From an uncultured Blautia sp. (GTDB lineage: Bacteria > Bacillota > Clostridia > Lachnospirales > Lachnospiraceae), in assembly GCA_934409175.1 (NCBI GenBank), contig CAKRVX010000059.1, forward strand, positions 1-12,840: a stretch of 12,840 nt of DNA, read 5' to 3'. Below, piece after piece: positions 1-7,334 of the stretch (positions within the stretch are counted from its first letter, which is position 1; every line of letters begins with the position of its first letter). The translations under genes were made by a program, and so were the position numbers. The notes beneath the pieces are model-generated. The model did not search any database. It was not told the DNA's origin and was given only the letters and a program-made list of their open reading frames with translations.

Positions 1-636
1 GAGAATCCGATCATGGCAATCGAGAATCTGTCCGCAACAACCCTGAGAAATATTATCGGTGACATGGAACTGGATGAAACACTGACTTCCCGTGAGACTA
101 TCAACACCAAGATGAGAGCTTCTCTGGATGAAGCAACTGATCCATGGGGAATCAAGGTTAACCGTGTAGAATTAAAGAATATTATTCCTCCTGCAGCCAT
201 TCAGGATGCAATGGAGAAACAGATGAAGGCTGAGCGTGAACGTCGTGAAGCAATCCTGATCGCTGAAGGTCAGAAGAAATCTACTATTCTCGTTGCAGAA
301 GGTAAAAAGCAGTCTGCGATTCTGGATGCAGAGGCCGAGAAACAGGCAGCCATTCTTCGTGCAGAAGCTCAGAAAGAGCGTATGATCAAGGAAGCAGAAG
401 GACAGGCGGAGGCAGTTCTGAAAGTACAGAATGCCAATGCAGAAGGTATCCGCATGATCAGAGAAGCAGGAGCAGACGAGGCAGTTCTTACATTGAAAAG
501 CCTGGAAGCATTTGCCAAAGCTGCAGACGGCAAAGCAACCAAGATCATTATTCCGTCTGATATACAGGGAATTGCAGGTCTGGCAAGTTCACTGAAAGAG
601 ATCGTAACTGATCCGAAACCTGAGACTGATAAATAA
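1..636 (+). CDS. SPFH/Band 7 (stomatin/prohibitin-like) membrane scaffold protein, 3' part
   Basis: The reading frame is already open at base 1, so the first ATG seen (13) is probably internal and the true start lies upstream of the window. The visible 211 residues begin near the end of the SPFH domain: the segment with AIENLSATTLR, LDETLTSRE and the DPWGIKV/RVELKNI strands is typical of stomatin/QmcA-like proteins. It is followed by a long charged helix with a strict 11-residue repeat (about bases 250-414) and a C-terminal tail rich in Gly/Ala. Family members sit in the cytoplasmic membrane through an N-terminal hairpin or helix (outside this window), oligomerise into rings or microdomains and often modulate membrane proteases. 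No partner such as an NfeD-type protein is visible. It ends 87 bases before argF, so co-transcription is possible but not shown. Family confidence is high; the specific cellular role is unknown. Confidence 0.9.
   Translation, partial: ENPIMAIENLSATTLRNIIGDMELDETLTSRETINTKMRASLDEATDPWGIKVNRVELKNIIPPAAIQDAMEKQMKAERERREAILIAEGQKKSTILVAEGKKQSAILDAEAEKQAAILRAEAQKERMIKEAEGQAEAVLKVQNANAEGIRMIREAGADEAVLTLKSLEAFAKAADGKATKIIIPSDIQGIAGLASSLKEIVTDPKPETDK
250..414 (+). repeat. Five tandem 11-residue (hendecad) repeats in the SPFH coiled coil
   Basis: The protein shows five consecutive 11-residue units, each aligning as (A/T/M)I(L/K)xAEgqKxx: AILIAEGQKKS, TILVAEGKKQS, AILDAEAEKQA, AILRAEAQKER and MIKEAEGQAEA. 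The DNA has a matching 33-base period. An 11-residue period is the signature of a right-handed or nearly straight coiled coil, as known for SPFH-family oligomerisation helices. Confidence 0.8.
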
Positions 637-650
637 ATATAAATGTTTTT

Positions 651-676
651 CGAAGGAGGTCTGCGGATCTGCTTCG
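651..676 (+). other. Hairpin in the argF leader
   Basis: The 87-base gap before argF contains CGAAG (651-655) pairing with CTTCG (672-676). After a G-G mismatch, AGGTC (657-661) pairs with GATCT (666-670) around a TGCG loop. GTTTTT (645-650) could also pair with AAAAAC (683-688) across an internal bulge. There is no T-run after the stem on the plus strand, so it is a poor intrinsic terminator. It may be a weak terminator, a processing site or a leader structure. The function is unknown. Confidence 0.3.
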
Positions 677-723
677 TTACATAAAAACCAAAGAAAATAA
701 TTGACATCGGGGAGAGAATTATC

Positions 724-1725
724 ATGAATTTAAAAGGAAGAAACTTTCTGACACTGAAAGACTTTACACCGGAAGAAATAACATATCTCATTGACTTATC
801 CGCAGAGCTTAAAGCTAAGAAGAAAGCTGGTGAGCTTCACGAGTATTACAAGGGCAAAAACATTGCCCTGATCTTCGAGAAAACAAGTACAAGAACACGC
901 TGCTCCTTTGAAGTAGCTGCTCATGACCTTGGAATGGGAAGCACATACCTGGATCCGACAGGTTCTCAGATCGGTAAGAAGGAGAGTATAGCAGATACAG
1001 CGAGAGTTCTGGGAAGAATGTACGATGGTATTGAATATCGTGGATTCGGACAGGAAATTGTAGAAGAACTTGCAAAACATGCAGGTGTTCCGGTATGGAA
1101 TGGTCTTACAAACGAATATCACCCGACTCAGATGATCGCAGATATGCTGACGATCCGTGAGCATTTTGGAGATTTAAAAGGCCGTAAGCTTGTATATATG
1201 GGCGATGCCCGTTATAACATGGGTAATTCCCTTATGATCGCCTGCACAAAACTTGGTATGCACTTTGTAGCATGTACAACAAAGAAATATTTCCCGAACG
1301 CAGAGCTGGTAGCTCAGTGTGAAGAATATGCAAAAGCATCTGGCGGAAGCATCACTCTGACAGAGGATGTTCAGACAGGAACAAAAGATGCAGATGTTAT
1401 TTATACAGATGTATGGGTATCTATGGGCGAGCCGGACGAAGTATGGACAGAGAGAATTCATGACCTGACACCTTATAAAGTTACAAAGGACGTAATGAAG
1501 AACGCCGGAGAGAAAGCAATTTTCCTTCACTGCCTGCCTGCATTCCACGATCTTAAGACGAAGATCGGTAAGGAAATGGGTGAGAGATTCAATCTGACAG
1601 ACATGGAAGTAACAGATGAAGTATTTGAGTCTGAGCAGTCCAAAGTATTTGATGAGGCAGAAAACCGTATGCATACTATCAAAGCTGTTATGGTAGCAAC
1701 ATTGGGAGAGCCGGAGAACAAATAA
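724..1725 (+). CDS. argF: Ornithine carbamoyltransferase
   Basis: This cytoplasmic enzyme transfers the carbamoyl group of carbamoyl phosphate to L-ornithine to give citrulline, in arginine synthesis or, run in reverse, in arginine deiminase catabolism. The 333-residue length is normal for the family. Visible signature motifs are STRTR at residues 55-59 (carbamoyl-phosphate binding), HPTQ at 133-136, the SMG loop at 233-235 (ornithine binding) and HCLP at 269-272 with the catalytic cysteine. The ATG at 724 is supported by GGGGAG at 709-714, nine bases upstream. Its stop overlaps the birA start by one base (TAATG), so the two are probably translationally coupled. No arcA or arcC and no other arg genes are in the window, so the anabolic (argF) or catabolic (arcB) role cannot be settled from context; argF is the default name. 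No clear ArgR box was seen upstream. Confidence 0.96.
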   Translation: MNLKGRNFLTLKDFTPEEITYLIDLSAELKAKKKAGELHEYYKGKNIALIFEKTSTRTRCSFEVAAHDLGMGSTYLDPTGSQIGKKESIADTARVLGRMYDGIEYRGFGQEIVEELAKHAGVPVWNGLTNEYHPTQMIADMLTIREHFGDLKGRKLVYMGDARYNMGNSLMIACTKLGMHFVACTTKKYFPNAELVAQCEEYAKASGGSITLTEDVQTGTKDADVIYTDVWVSMGEPDEVWTERIHDLTPYKVTKDVMKNAGEKAIFLHCLPAFHDLKTKIGKEMGERFNLTDMEVTDEVFESEQSKVFDEAENRMHTIKAVMVATLGEPENK

Positions 1726-2534
1726 TGGAACAGAATAATCTGTATAATGAAGAAACAATTTCACAGGCAATAAACACAAAATGGGCGGGCAAAACCGTCC
1801 ATTTTGCAAAAGAAACAGATTCTACCAATTCATGGATCAAGCGTCTGGCAAAAGAAGGTGCAGAGCACGGAACTCTGGCAGTTGCGGAATTTCAGTCTGC
1901 AGGAAGAGGACGCTTTGACAGAAGATGGGAAGCACCGGAAGGCAGTTCCATTATGATGACGCTGCTCCTGCGTCCGGAATTTCATCCACAGTATGCGTCC
2001 ATGCTGACACTGGTCATGGGACTGGCAGTTGCACAGGCAGCAGAAGAGCTGGGATTTGACGTAAGTATCAAATGGCCCAATGATATCGTGATCTCAAAGA
2101 AGAAAATCTGTGGTATTCTGACGGAAATGGGAACGAATGGTGTGAAAATCAATTATGTCCTTATCGGAGTAGGAATCAATGTAAATCTGGAAGAATTTCC
2201 GGAGGAAATGAAGGATAAGGCGACTTCGCTGCTTCTTGAGGGCGGTCATGAGTATGACAGAAACCAGGTGATCGCGCTGGTGATGAAATATTTTGAGATT
2301 AATTATGAGAAATTTGTGCAGACTTGCGATTTTACACATCTCCTGGATGATTACCACAGAATTCTTGCAAACTTAAATCAGCCGGTCAGAGTGATTGACG
2401 GAGACAGAAGCTTCGAGGGAATCTGCAGAGGAATTGATGAAAAAGGGGAACTGCTTGTGGAGAAGCAGGATCAAGAAACAGTGAAAGTCAGCGCAGGAGA
2501 AGTTTCTGTGCGCGGTCTGTACAGCTATGTATAA
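1725..2534 (+). CDS. birA: Biotin--[acetyl-CoA-carboxylase] ligase, catalytic-only type
   Basis: The enzyme activates biotin with ATP to biotinyl-5'-AMP and attaches it to a lysine of biotin carrier domains (acetyl-CoA carboxylase and other biotin enzymes) in the cytoplasm. The 269-residue protein starts almost directly with the BPL/LplA catalytic fold: KETDSTN (about 29-35), GRGR at 60-63 (adenylate-binding loop), KWPND at 116-120, KKICGIL at 126-132 with the catalytic lysine region, and GVGINVN at 148-154. About the last 50 residues fit the small SH3-like C-terminal domain. There is no N-terminal winged-helix domain, so unlike the E. coli and B. subtilis BirA proteins it should not act as a biotin repressor. 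The start ATG overlaps the argF stop codon. The pairing of argF with birA has no obvious metabolic logic and probably reflects operon packing. Confidence 0.95.
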   Translation: MEQNNLYNEETISQAINTKWAGKTVHFAKETDSTNSWIKRLAKEGAEHGTLAVAEFQSAGRGRFDRRWEAPEGSSIMMTLLLRPEFHPQYASMLTLVMGLAVAQAAEELGFDVSIKWPNDIVISKKKICGILTEMGTNGVKINYVLIGVGINVNLEEFPEEMKDKATSLLLEGGHEYDRNQVIALVMKYFEINYEKFVQTCDFTHLLDDYHRILANLNQPVRVIDGDRSFEGICRGIDEKGELLVEKQDQETVKVSAGEVSVRGLYSYV

Positions 2535-2608
2535 TAAAACAATGAAAGACAAAGAGACTGGGCCATTATGGCAATCTCTGTAAATTTGAAAGAGGGAAAT
2601 AATTATAT

Positions 2609-2974
2609 ATGTATCAGGATAATATTACTCTCTGCGGCGCAAGCGCTTATGAGAAAAAATTTTATTTTAATCAGGACTTTAACGCTCTTCCGGATCATAT
2701 AAAAAAGGAATTGCAGATCATGTGTGTTCTTTACACAGAAGATGTAGGCGGAATCCTGACGCTGGAGTTTGATGAAAACGGGAGACTCCAGTTCAAAACA
2801 GAGGCACTGGAAGCAGATGCCCGTTATGATGAGATTGGAAGTGGTCTGAAGATCAAACAGATTCAGCAGGATAAAAGAGAACTTCTGGAATCTCTGGAAA
2901 TGTATTATAAAGTATTTTTCCTGGGAGACATCTCTGAGGAAGAACTGAAGAAAAAACCGGGCAGCGAGGAGTAA
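2609..2974 (+). CDS. Small conserved protein of unknown function (DUF6145-like)
   Basis: This 121-residue, acidic, soluble protein has no signal peptide, membrane segment or cysteine-rich motif. I recognise it as resembling the DUF6145 family of Lachnospiraceae, which has no assigned function. Visible features are an N-terminal part with CGASAYEKKFYFN, a central two-strand element (GGILTLEFDENGRLQFKTEAL), and a C-terminal amphipathic helical half rich in E/K/L ending in a charged tail. The start ATG at 2609 is preceded by GAGGG at 2592-2596. It lies 74 bases after birA and 4 bases before dusB, and dusB's ribosome binding site is inside its 3' end, so it is very likely co-translated with dusB. 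An accessory role in tRNA modification or translation is possible only by association. Confidence is high that it is a gene and moderate for the family name. Confidence 0.8.
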   Translation: MYQDNITLCGASAYEKKFYFNQDFNALPDHIKKELQIMCVLYTEDVGGILTLEFDENGRLQFKTEALEADARYDEIGSGLKIKQIQQDKRELLESLEMYYKVFFLGDISEEELKKKPGSEE

Positions 2975-2978
2975 TCTC

Positions 2979-3986
2979 ATGCATATGAAGAATGAGCCGG
3001 GACAGGCGACGAAACCATTTATGAAGATGCAGTGGAAAATAGGAAATGTGCACATCGGCAATCCATTTGTTCTCGCACCAATGGCAGGAGTAACAGATAT
3101 GCCTTTCAGAGTTTTGTGTAAGGAACAGGGGGCAGGGCTGATCTGTATGGAAATGATCAGTGCAAAAGCCATCTCCTTTCATAATAAAAACACAATAGCT
3201 CTGATGGAAACAGATCCCTGTGAGCATCCGGTTTCCATGCAGCTTTTTGGCAGTGAACCGGATCTTATGGCTGAGGTAGCGAAATCTATTGAAGATAAAG
3301 ATTTCGATATTCTGGATATCAATATGGGATGTCCGGTGCCGAAAGTGGTAAATAATGGAGAGGGTTCTGCATTACTGAAAAGCCCTGAGCGGATTGAAGA
3401 AATTGTTCGGAAAATATCATCAGCCATCAGTAAGCCGGTTACAGTAAAGGTACGTATTGGTTTTGAAAATGCACCGGTAGATATTGTAGATATTGCGAAA
3501 CGCGTGGAAGATGCGGGAGCTGCAGCCATAGCTGTTCATGGGCGTACCAGACAGCAGTATTATTCCGGTACAGCAGACTGGGATACCATTCGAAGAGTGA
3601 AGGAAGCGGTTACGATTCCGGTCATCGGAAACGGAGATGTAGATTCACCGCTGAAAGCGGAAGCATTGTTCAGAGAAACTGGTTGTGATGCGGTGATGAT
3701 CGGTCGTGCAGTGAGAGGAAATCCATGGCTGTTTCGTGAACTGAATCATTATTTTCAGACCGGAGAATTGATGGAGAGGCCATCGGCAGAAGAAATCCGT
3801 GAGATGATCCTTCGGCATGCCAGAATGCAGATTGAGTTAAAAGGAGAATTTGTGGGAATCCGTGAGATGCGCAAGCATGTTGCCTGGTATACGGCGGGCA
3901 TGCGTCACAGTGCAGGTCTCAGAAGAGCGTCAAATACGATAGAAAGTTATGAAGCCCTTGAGAAGCTTTTGTCAGGACTTGGATAA
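2979..3986 (+). CDS. dusB: tRNA-dihydrouridine synthase (DusB-type)
   Basis: This FMN- and NAD(P)H-dependent enzyme reduces specific uridines in the tRNA D-loop to dihydrouridine in the cytoplasm. The 335-residue length is typical. The TIM-barrel signatures are APMAGVTD at residues 33-40 (FMN-binding start of the barrel), NMGCP with catalytic Cys118, VKVRIG at 156-161, HGRTRQQ at 187-193 (FMN phosphate and tRNA contacts), GNGD at 217-220 and GRAVRGNPW at 242-250. A helical C-terminal tRNA-binding domain covers roughly 265-335. The ATG at 2979 is placed by GAGGAG at 2966-2971 with a 7-base gap; a second ATG at 2985 would have a longer spacing. It follows the DUF6145-like gene by 4 bases. In many Firmicutes dusB is followed by greA and lysS (family knowledge); here the next gene is an unrelated membrane protein, suggesting a rearranged or inserted neighbourhood. 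Confidence 0.95.
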   Translation: MHMKNEPGQATKPFMKMQWKIGNVHIGNPFVLAPMAGVTDMPFRVLCKEQGAGLICMEMISAKAISFHNKNTIALMETDPCEHPVSMQLFGSEPDLMAEVAKSIEDKDFDILDINMGCPVPKVVNNGEGSALLKSPERIEEIVRKISSAISKPVTVKVRIGFENAPVDIVDIAKRVEDAGAAAIAVHGRTRQQYYSGTADWDTIRRVKEAVTIPVIGNGDVDSPLKAEALFRETGCDAVMIGRAVRGNPWLFRELNHYFQTGELMERPSAEEIREMILRHARMQIELKGEFVGIREMRKHVAWYTAGMRHSAGLRRASNTIESYEALEKLLSGLG

Positions 3987-4066
3987 TAAAAACAGTATGG
4001 ACAGATAGATAAGAGTAGGAGAGAAACAGGCGGTATACAGCGAAAGATAAGGAACAGGTGTATCAT

Positions 4067-6019
4067 ATGATCTGTAAAAAGTGTGGAAAAGAAAATGAAA
4101 AAAATGCAAAATACTGTACCAATTGTGGAGCAGAACTGAAGAAGAAAAACAAAACAGGAATAGGAATAGTCCCTTTTATCGTGATACTTGCAATTTCTGT
4201 AGTGGTTATTTGCGGTAAAAAATATTTTTTTGACAATGGTAATAAAAGTTACAGCAGTACAGCTGATGCCGGCAATACGTATTCCGGGGATAAAAACAGT
4301 GAAGAAACATATCAGATGAATGAATCTTTTAGTATAGGAGACTTAGAGCTTTCGTTTACAAAAGTTTTTGCGAATGAAGAATATGATTTCTGGCAGGCAT
4401 CTGCTGAGGGAAGCATACTTGCTGGTTTCGAAGGAGTTGTAAGAAATAATTCCGGCTCTTCGATAGACCTGAATGATTTGTCATATTTTTTGTATTTTAT
4501 TGATGGAAATGGAAAAAATCAGCAGACATCAAGTCCAAGAGTGGAATTCTATGCACCGTCAGGGCTAGGGGATTCATTTTCTACTTCAAGTATAATAGAA
4601 GCGGGGCAGGAAGGAACTATTTATATTTTCGCATGCCCTGATGAAAACTGTAAAGCTTTATATTTGAATATAAGTGACCCGAAAATCTCCAGACAGATAA
4701 CTGTGGAAAACAACGAAGACTTTAAAGGGTCCTATGAATCAGAAGACAGAAGCAGTTTTATAAGAATGGCGAAGGGTTACAGTGAGGATCTTGCCTGTGT
4801 TCAGTTTTATTCTAATGAACATGAATATTATGGATACATGGATAAAGATGCCAATATGAAATTTTATTTTTCGTCCAAATACGAGGATGATTTCTGTGAT
4901 CCCCCCACAGACTTTGAAAATGGTTATGCTCATTATGAATATGGACATACCATGTATGTCTTTAACAAAGATGGACAGGTGGTAAGTAAATATGATGATG
5001 CATCAGACTGTGTGGCATACGGAAGTGGATATACCTGGATGGAGACAGACATATCCGGGTATGATGAGACCGGAAGTGAATATACTCTTTATGGACCGGA
5101 TGGTACAGTTGAAGCAGAACCGGATACAGGAGAAAATGATTTTCTAAAATCACCTTATGAAGTAACTATTGAGTATATGGGCTCTGGAATTTTTCTGTAT
5201 CAGTATTGGAACGATGATGATGAGGAAGTCAGGAAATATTACTTTACACAGTCACATAAATGGGTAACAGTCGATGTATTTAATGATGTTGAAGACACTC
5301 AGGTTTTAAACGGATGGCTGTACAATTGTGTGTATTATACAGATGGAGACAGGGAAAAATATATGGATCTGTATGATAAAAATGGTGAAAACTGTGAAGT
5401 TCCTGTTCCGGAAGAATTATATGATTCTGCTGTATGGGTATGTGATGTTTCTGAAAAATATATTCTTTTTGAATCCAGATATGAAGATGAAAATTATTTT
5501 GATGATATAGAAAAAACATTCTGGGTTTATAACAAAGAGACTAAAGAATTTAAAAGTTATAATGGAAAATATATGGACAGGATTGATGATGATGGATATG
5601 CAAACAAACTTTTTCAGGACAGCATTGTCATATCTTTGGACGGAGAAGATGGAAATGACTATATTGGTTTTATAAATATAGCGGATATGACTGAACTTGG
5701 AGAACCGGTACTGGCACGCAGTGTAGAGGTATACGAGGATGTTACAGTTGTAAATCCGGATACTTCTTCTGATGTTCAGCAGATACTGTATGATTCCAGG
5801 GGCAACACCATCTATACATATATGGAATCTGATTATACAGGCTGGTTAGGTGGATTTAAGGATAATATTATGGTGGCAGGCTGTGGTTACGATTACAATG
5901 ATGGTGAGCCGGGTACAGTTATACATAAATATATGGATTATTCAGGAACTGTTTTATTTGATAAAATAAATTATGCGTCCGGATCGGAAATGGCATTATC
6001 AATTGAGACTGTTGAATAA
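4067..6019 (+). CDS. Zinc-ribbon, single-pass membrane protein with acidic WG-repeat-like ectodomain
   Basis: The 650-residue protein begins with a zinc ribbon (Cys3, Cys6, Cys17 and Cys20 in MICKKCGKEN and YCTNCGAEL), then a Lys-rich stop and one hydrophobic helix at about 31-50. The remaining ~600 residues should lie outside the cell. The part just after the membrane (about 80-215) looks like a beta-sandwich of the DUF4352-type. The following part contains segments such as FENGYAHYEYG and YVFNKDGQVVSKYDD, which resemble WG repeats (propeller-like blades). The ectodomain is strongly acidic and rich in Tyr/Asp/Glu. I chose ATG 4067 because it puts the first CxxC at the usual place; an in-frame GTG at 4058 has AAGGA four bases upstream and would add three residues. 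It stands alone between dusB and a terminator, and its codons look more A/T-rich than those of argF or dusB. The function is unknown; surface sensing or envelope maintenance is a guess. Confidence 0.85.
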   Translation: MICKKCGKENEKNAKYCTNCGAELKKKNKTGIGIVPFIVILAISVVVICGKKYFFDNGNKSYSSTADAGNTYSGDKNSEETYQMNESFSIGDLELSFTKVFANEEYDFWQASAEGSILAGFEGVVRNNSGSSIDLNDLSYFLYFIDGNGKNQQTSSPRVEFYAPSGLGDSFSTSSIIEAGQEGTIYIFACPDENCKALYLNISDPKISRQITVENNEDFKGSYESEDRSSFIRMAKGYSEDLACVQFYSNEHEYYGYMDKDANMKFYFSSKYEDDFCDPPTDFENGYAHYEYGHTMYVFNKDGQVVSKYDDASDCVAYGSGYTWMETDISGYDETGSEYTLYGPDGTVEAEPDTGENDFLKSPYEVTIEYMGSGIFLYQYWNDDDEEVRKYYFTQSHKWVTVDVFNDVEDTQVLNGWLYNCVYYTDGDREKYMDLYDKNGENCEVPVPEELYDSAVWVCDVSEKYILFESRYEDENYFDDIEKTFWVYNKETKEFKSYNGKYMDRIDDDGYANKLFQDSIVISLDGEDGNDYIGFINIADMTELGEPVLARSVEVYEDVTVVNPDTSSDVQQILYDSRGNTIYTYMESDYTGWLGGFKDNIMVAGCGYDYNDGEPGTVIHKYMDYSGTVLFDKINYASGSEMALSIETVE

Positions 6020-6025
6020 AAAAAA

Positions 6026-6070
6026 TGTCCCTCTGGCAGACATTGATATGTTCGTCAGAGGGATTATTTT
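6026..6070. terminator. Bidirectional intrinsic terminator between convergent genes
   Basis: TCCCTCTG (6028-6035) pairs with CAGAGGGA (6056-6063). The stem continues inward with G-T and C-G pairs and, after one mismatch, GACAT (6039-6043) with ATGTT (6048-6052), closing on a TGAT loop. An A-run (6018-6025) precedes it and TTATTTTAT follows it, so U-tracts form on both strands. It sits between two convergent stop codons (6019 plus strand, 6083 minus strand). Confidence 0.85.
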
Positions 6071-6082
6071 ATGTAAAAGAGG

Positions 6083-7333
6083 TTAAAACTGGTTCTCCTT
6101 CTTGTGGTGAAGGATTACATAGATTAAAATTGCGGAAAATATGATAAACAGAATACTGCAGGAATACAGATAGTTCATACATGCTCCCATGATGCCCCAT
6201 TTTTCTACCATAAATTTCGCAGGAAAAATAGTAAGTACAGCAGTGATCGCATACACGATAATGATACAGCCGCCCTTTCGGATTGCAATTAGAATATTAT
6301 ACATCATGTAAACACCGGCTCCAATAGTGCCTCCGATAAGAAGAACGATAAAGTGCAGTTTATATGGAGAAAGATCCACACCATAGATAATTTCAAGTAA
6401 TGTTCTTCCAAGCAGGTGACCGGCAACAACAACAGCAGCGCCGCAGATCAGAATAACACCAATGATTCTGAGAACGTATACACAGAATTTTCGTATGTTA
6501 TTTTTCCACCAGAGTTCTGCAATAGTAGTGATCGTTGGTTTAAATACAAATTCGCACATAAGAGTAATGACAAAAGATGGCATAAACAGAACACTGTAGT
6601 AGGTCTGATATTCATCTGTCATAACGCTGGACATGGCATATTTCGGTATGTTGTATAAAAGCAATGATAAAAATGTTCCTACAAAAAGGGGAGTACAGAT
6701 TTTCAGCAGCTTCCATACATTGGATAATTCAAAAGATCTTGATGCAGTGACTGGTTCTCCCGGATATTTTTTTGTAAAAATATTGTTGATGATAAGACAC
6801 AGGATCAATGAAGTTACTGCTGTGGAAATACAGGTAAAAGAAAGGCTTTTGGTGACAAACAGAGCTGCTGTGAAGTAAACAGCGGAATAAATATTTCTTG
6901 CAGCCAGCATTTTGCCCATAATCTCCACGTGGTAGGTCTGCTGAAAATTTCCATGAAACACATCCTCTACAGCATCTATCATTTTCATTATGATAATAAA
7001 TATACTGATGATGATGTACTCTCCCGAGAAGCTCCATGCACTGTAAATAATTCCGAAGAGAAGCATCAAAGAACATGTAATGACTCTTGATCCCTCATAC
7101 TCGGAGAAAAGATACTTACGGTTCAGATCAGTAGCCTGGTAAGTACGCATGCCGTATCTTCCCACTGTAAGAAGCAGCTGTGCGGTGGCATAACTTAAGG
7201 AGAAAAATCCCGCCGGACCAACACCGCAGATTCTGGTTACGACCATAAGATACAGAAAAGAAGACAAAGAGTAACTGGTACTTCCGATCATATTCCAGAG
7301 GAATGCCTTTTTGGTATTTTTTTCTTTTGCCAT
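6083..7333 (-). CDS. Wzx/MATE-fold polysaccharide flippase
   Basis: This is an integral membrane protein of 416 residues with about twelve hydrophobic helices spread over its whole length and short charged loops. The N-terminal arrangement (cytoplasmic KEKNTKK, then WNMIGSTSYSLSSFLYLMVVT, then RICGVGPAGFFSLSYATAQ) is typical of the polysaccharide transporter/Wzx group of the MOP superfamily, which flips undecaprenyl-linked glycans from the cytoplasmic to the outer face. It is somewhat shorter than many Wzx proteins. ATG at 7333 was preferred over an in-frame TTG at 7354: AAAGG lies eight bases upstream, and the ATG follows the upstream gene's stop by one base. It is last in the leftward operon after the pyruvyl transferase and FrhB-type genes, which often accompany such flippases. 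Its exact substrate cannot be read from sequence. Confidence 0.9.
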   Translation of the reverse strand: MAKEKNTKKAFLWNMIGSTSYSLSSFLYLMVVTRICGVGPAGFFSLSYATAQLLLTVGRYGMRTYQATDLNRKYLFSEYEGSRVITCSLMLLFGIIYSAWSFSGEYIIISIFIIIMKMIDAVEDVFHGNFQQTYHVEIMGKMLAARNIYSAVYFTAALFVTKSLSFTCISTAVTSLILCLIINNIFTKKYPGEPVTASRSFELSNVWKLLKICTPLFVGTFLSLLLYNIPKYAMSSVMTDEYQTYYSVLFMPSFVITLMCEFVFKPTITTIAELWWKNNIRKFCVYVLRIIGVILICGAAVVVAGHLLGRTLLEIIYGVDLSPYKLHFIVLLIGGTIGAGVYMMYNILIAIRKGGCIIIVYAITAVLTIFPAKFMVEKWGIMGACMNYLYSCSILFIIFSAILIYVILHHKKENQF

Positions 7334-7334
7334 A

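Noticed and set aside
701..729. TTGACA at 701 as a -35 box for argF
   Set aside because: The matching -10 position at 17 bases is ATGAAT, only 3/6 and overlapping the argF start codon, so transcription would begin inside the gene.
1174..1809. Long minus-strand open frame opposite argF and the birA start
   Set aside because: It is a shadow of argF: cysteine- and histidine-rich translation with no family resemblance, while the plus strand carries all the enzyme motifs.
2553..2579. Hairpin between birA and the DUF6145-like gene as a terminator
   Set aside because: AGAGA/TCTCT and GCCA/TGGC can pair, but there is an uneven internal loop, a 3-base apical loop and no T-run after the stem.
4739..5519. 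Several short minus-strand open frames inside the zinc-ribbon gene
   Set aside because: They arise from Tyr/Asp-rich codons read in reverse (His/Ile/Phe-rich translations) and have no recognisable domains or start signals.
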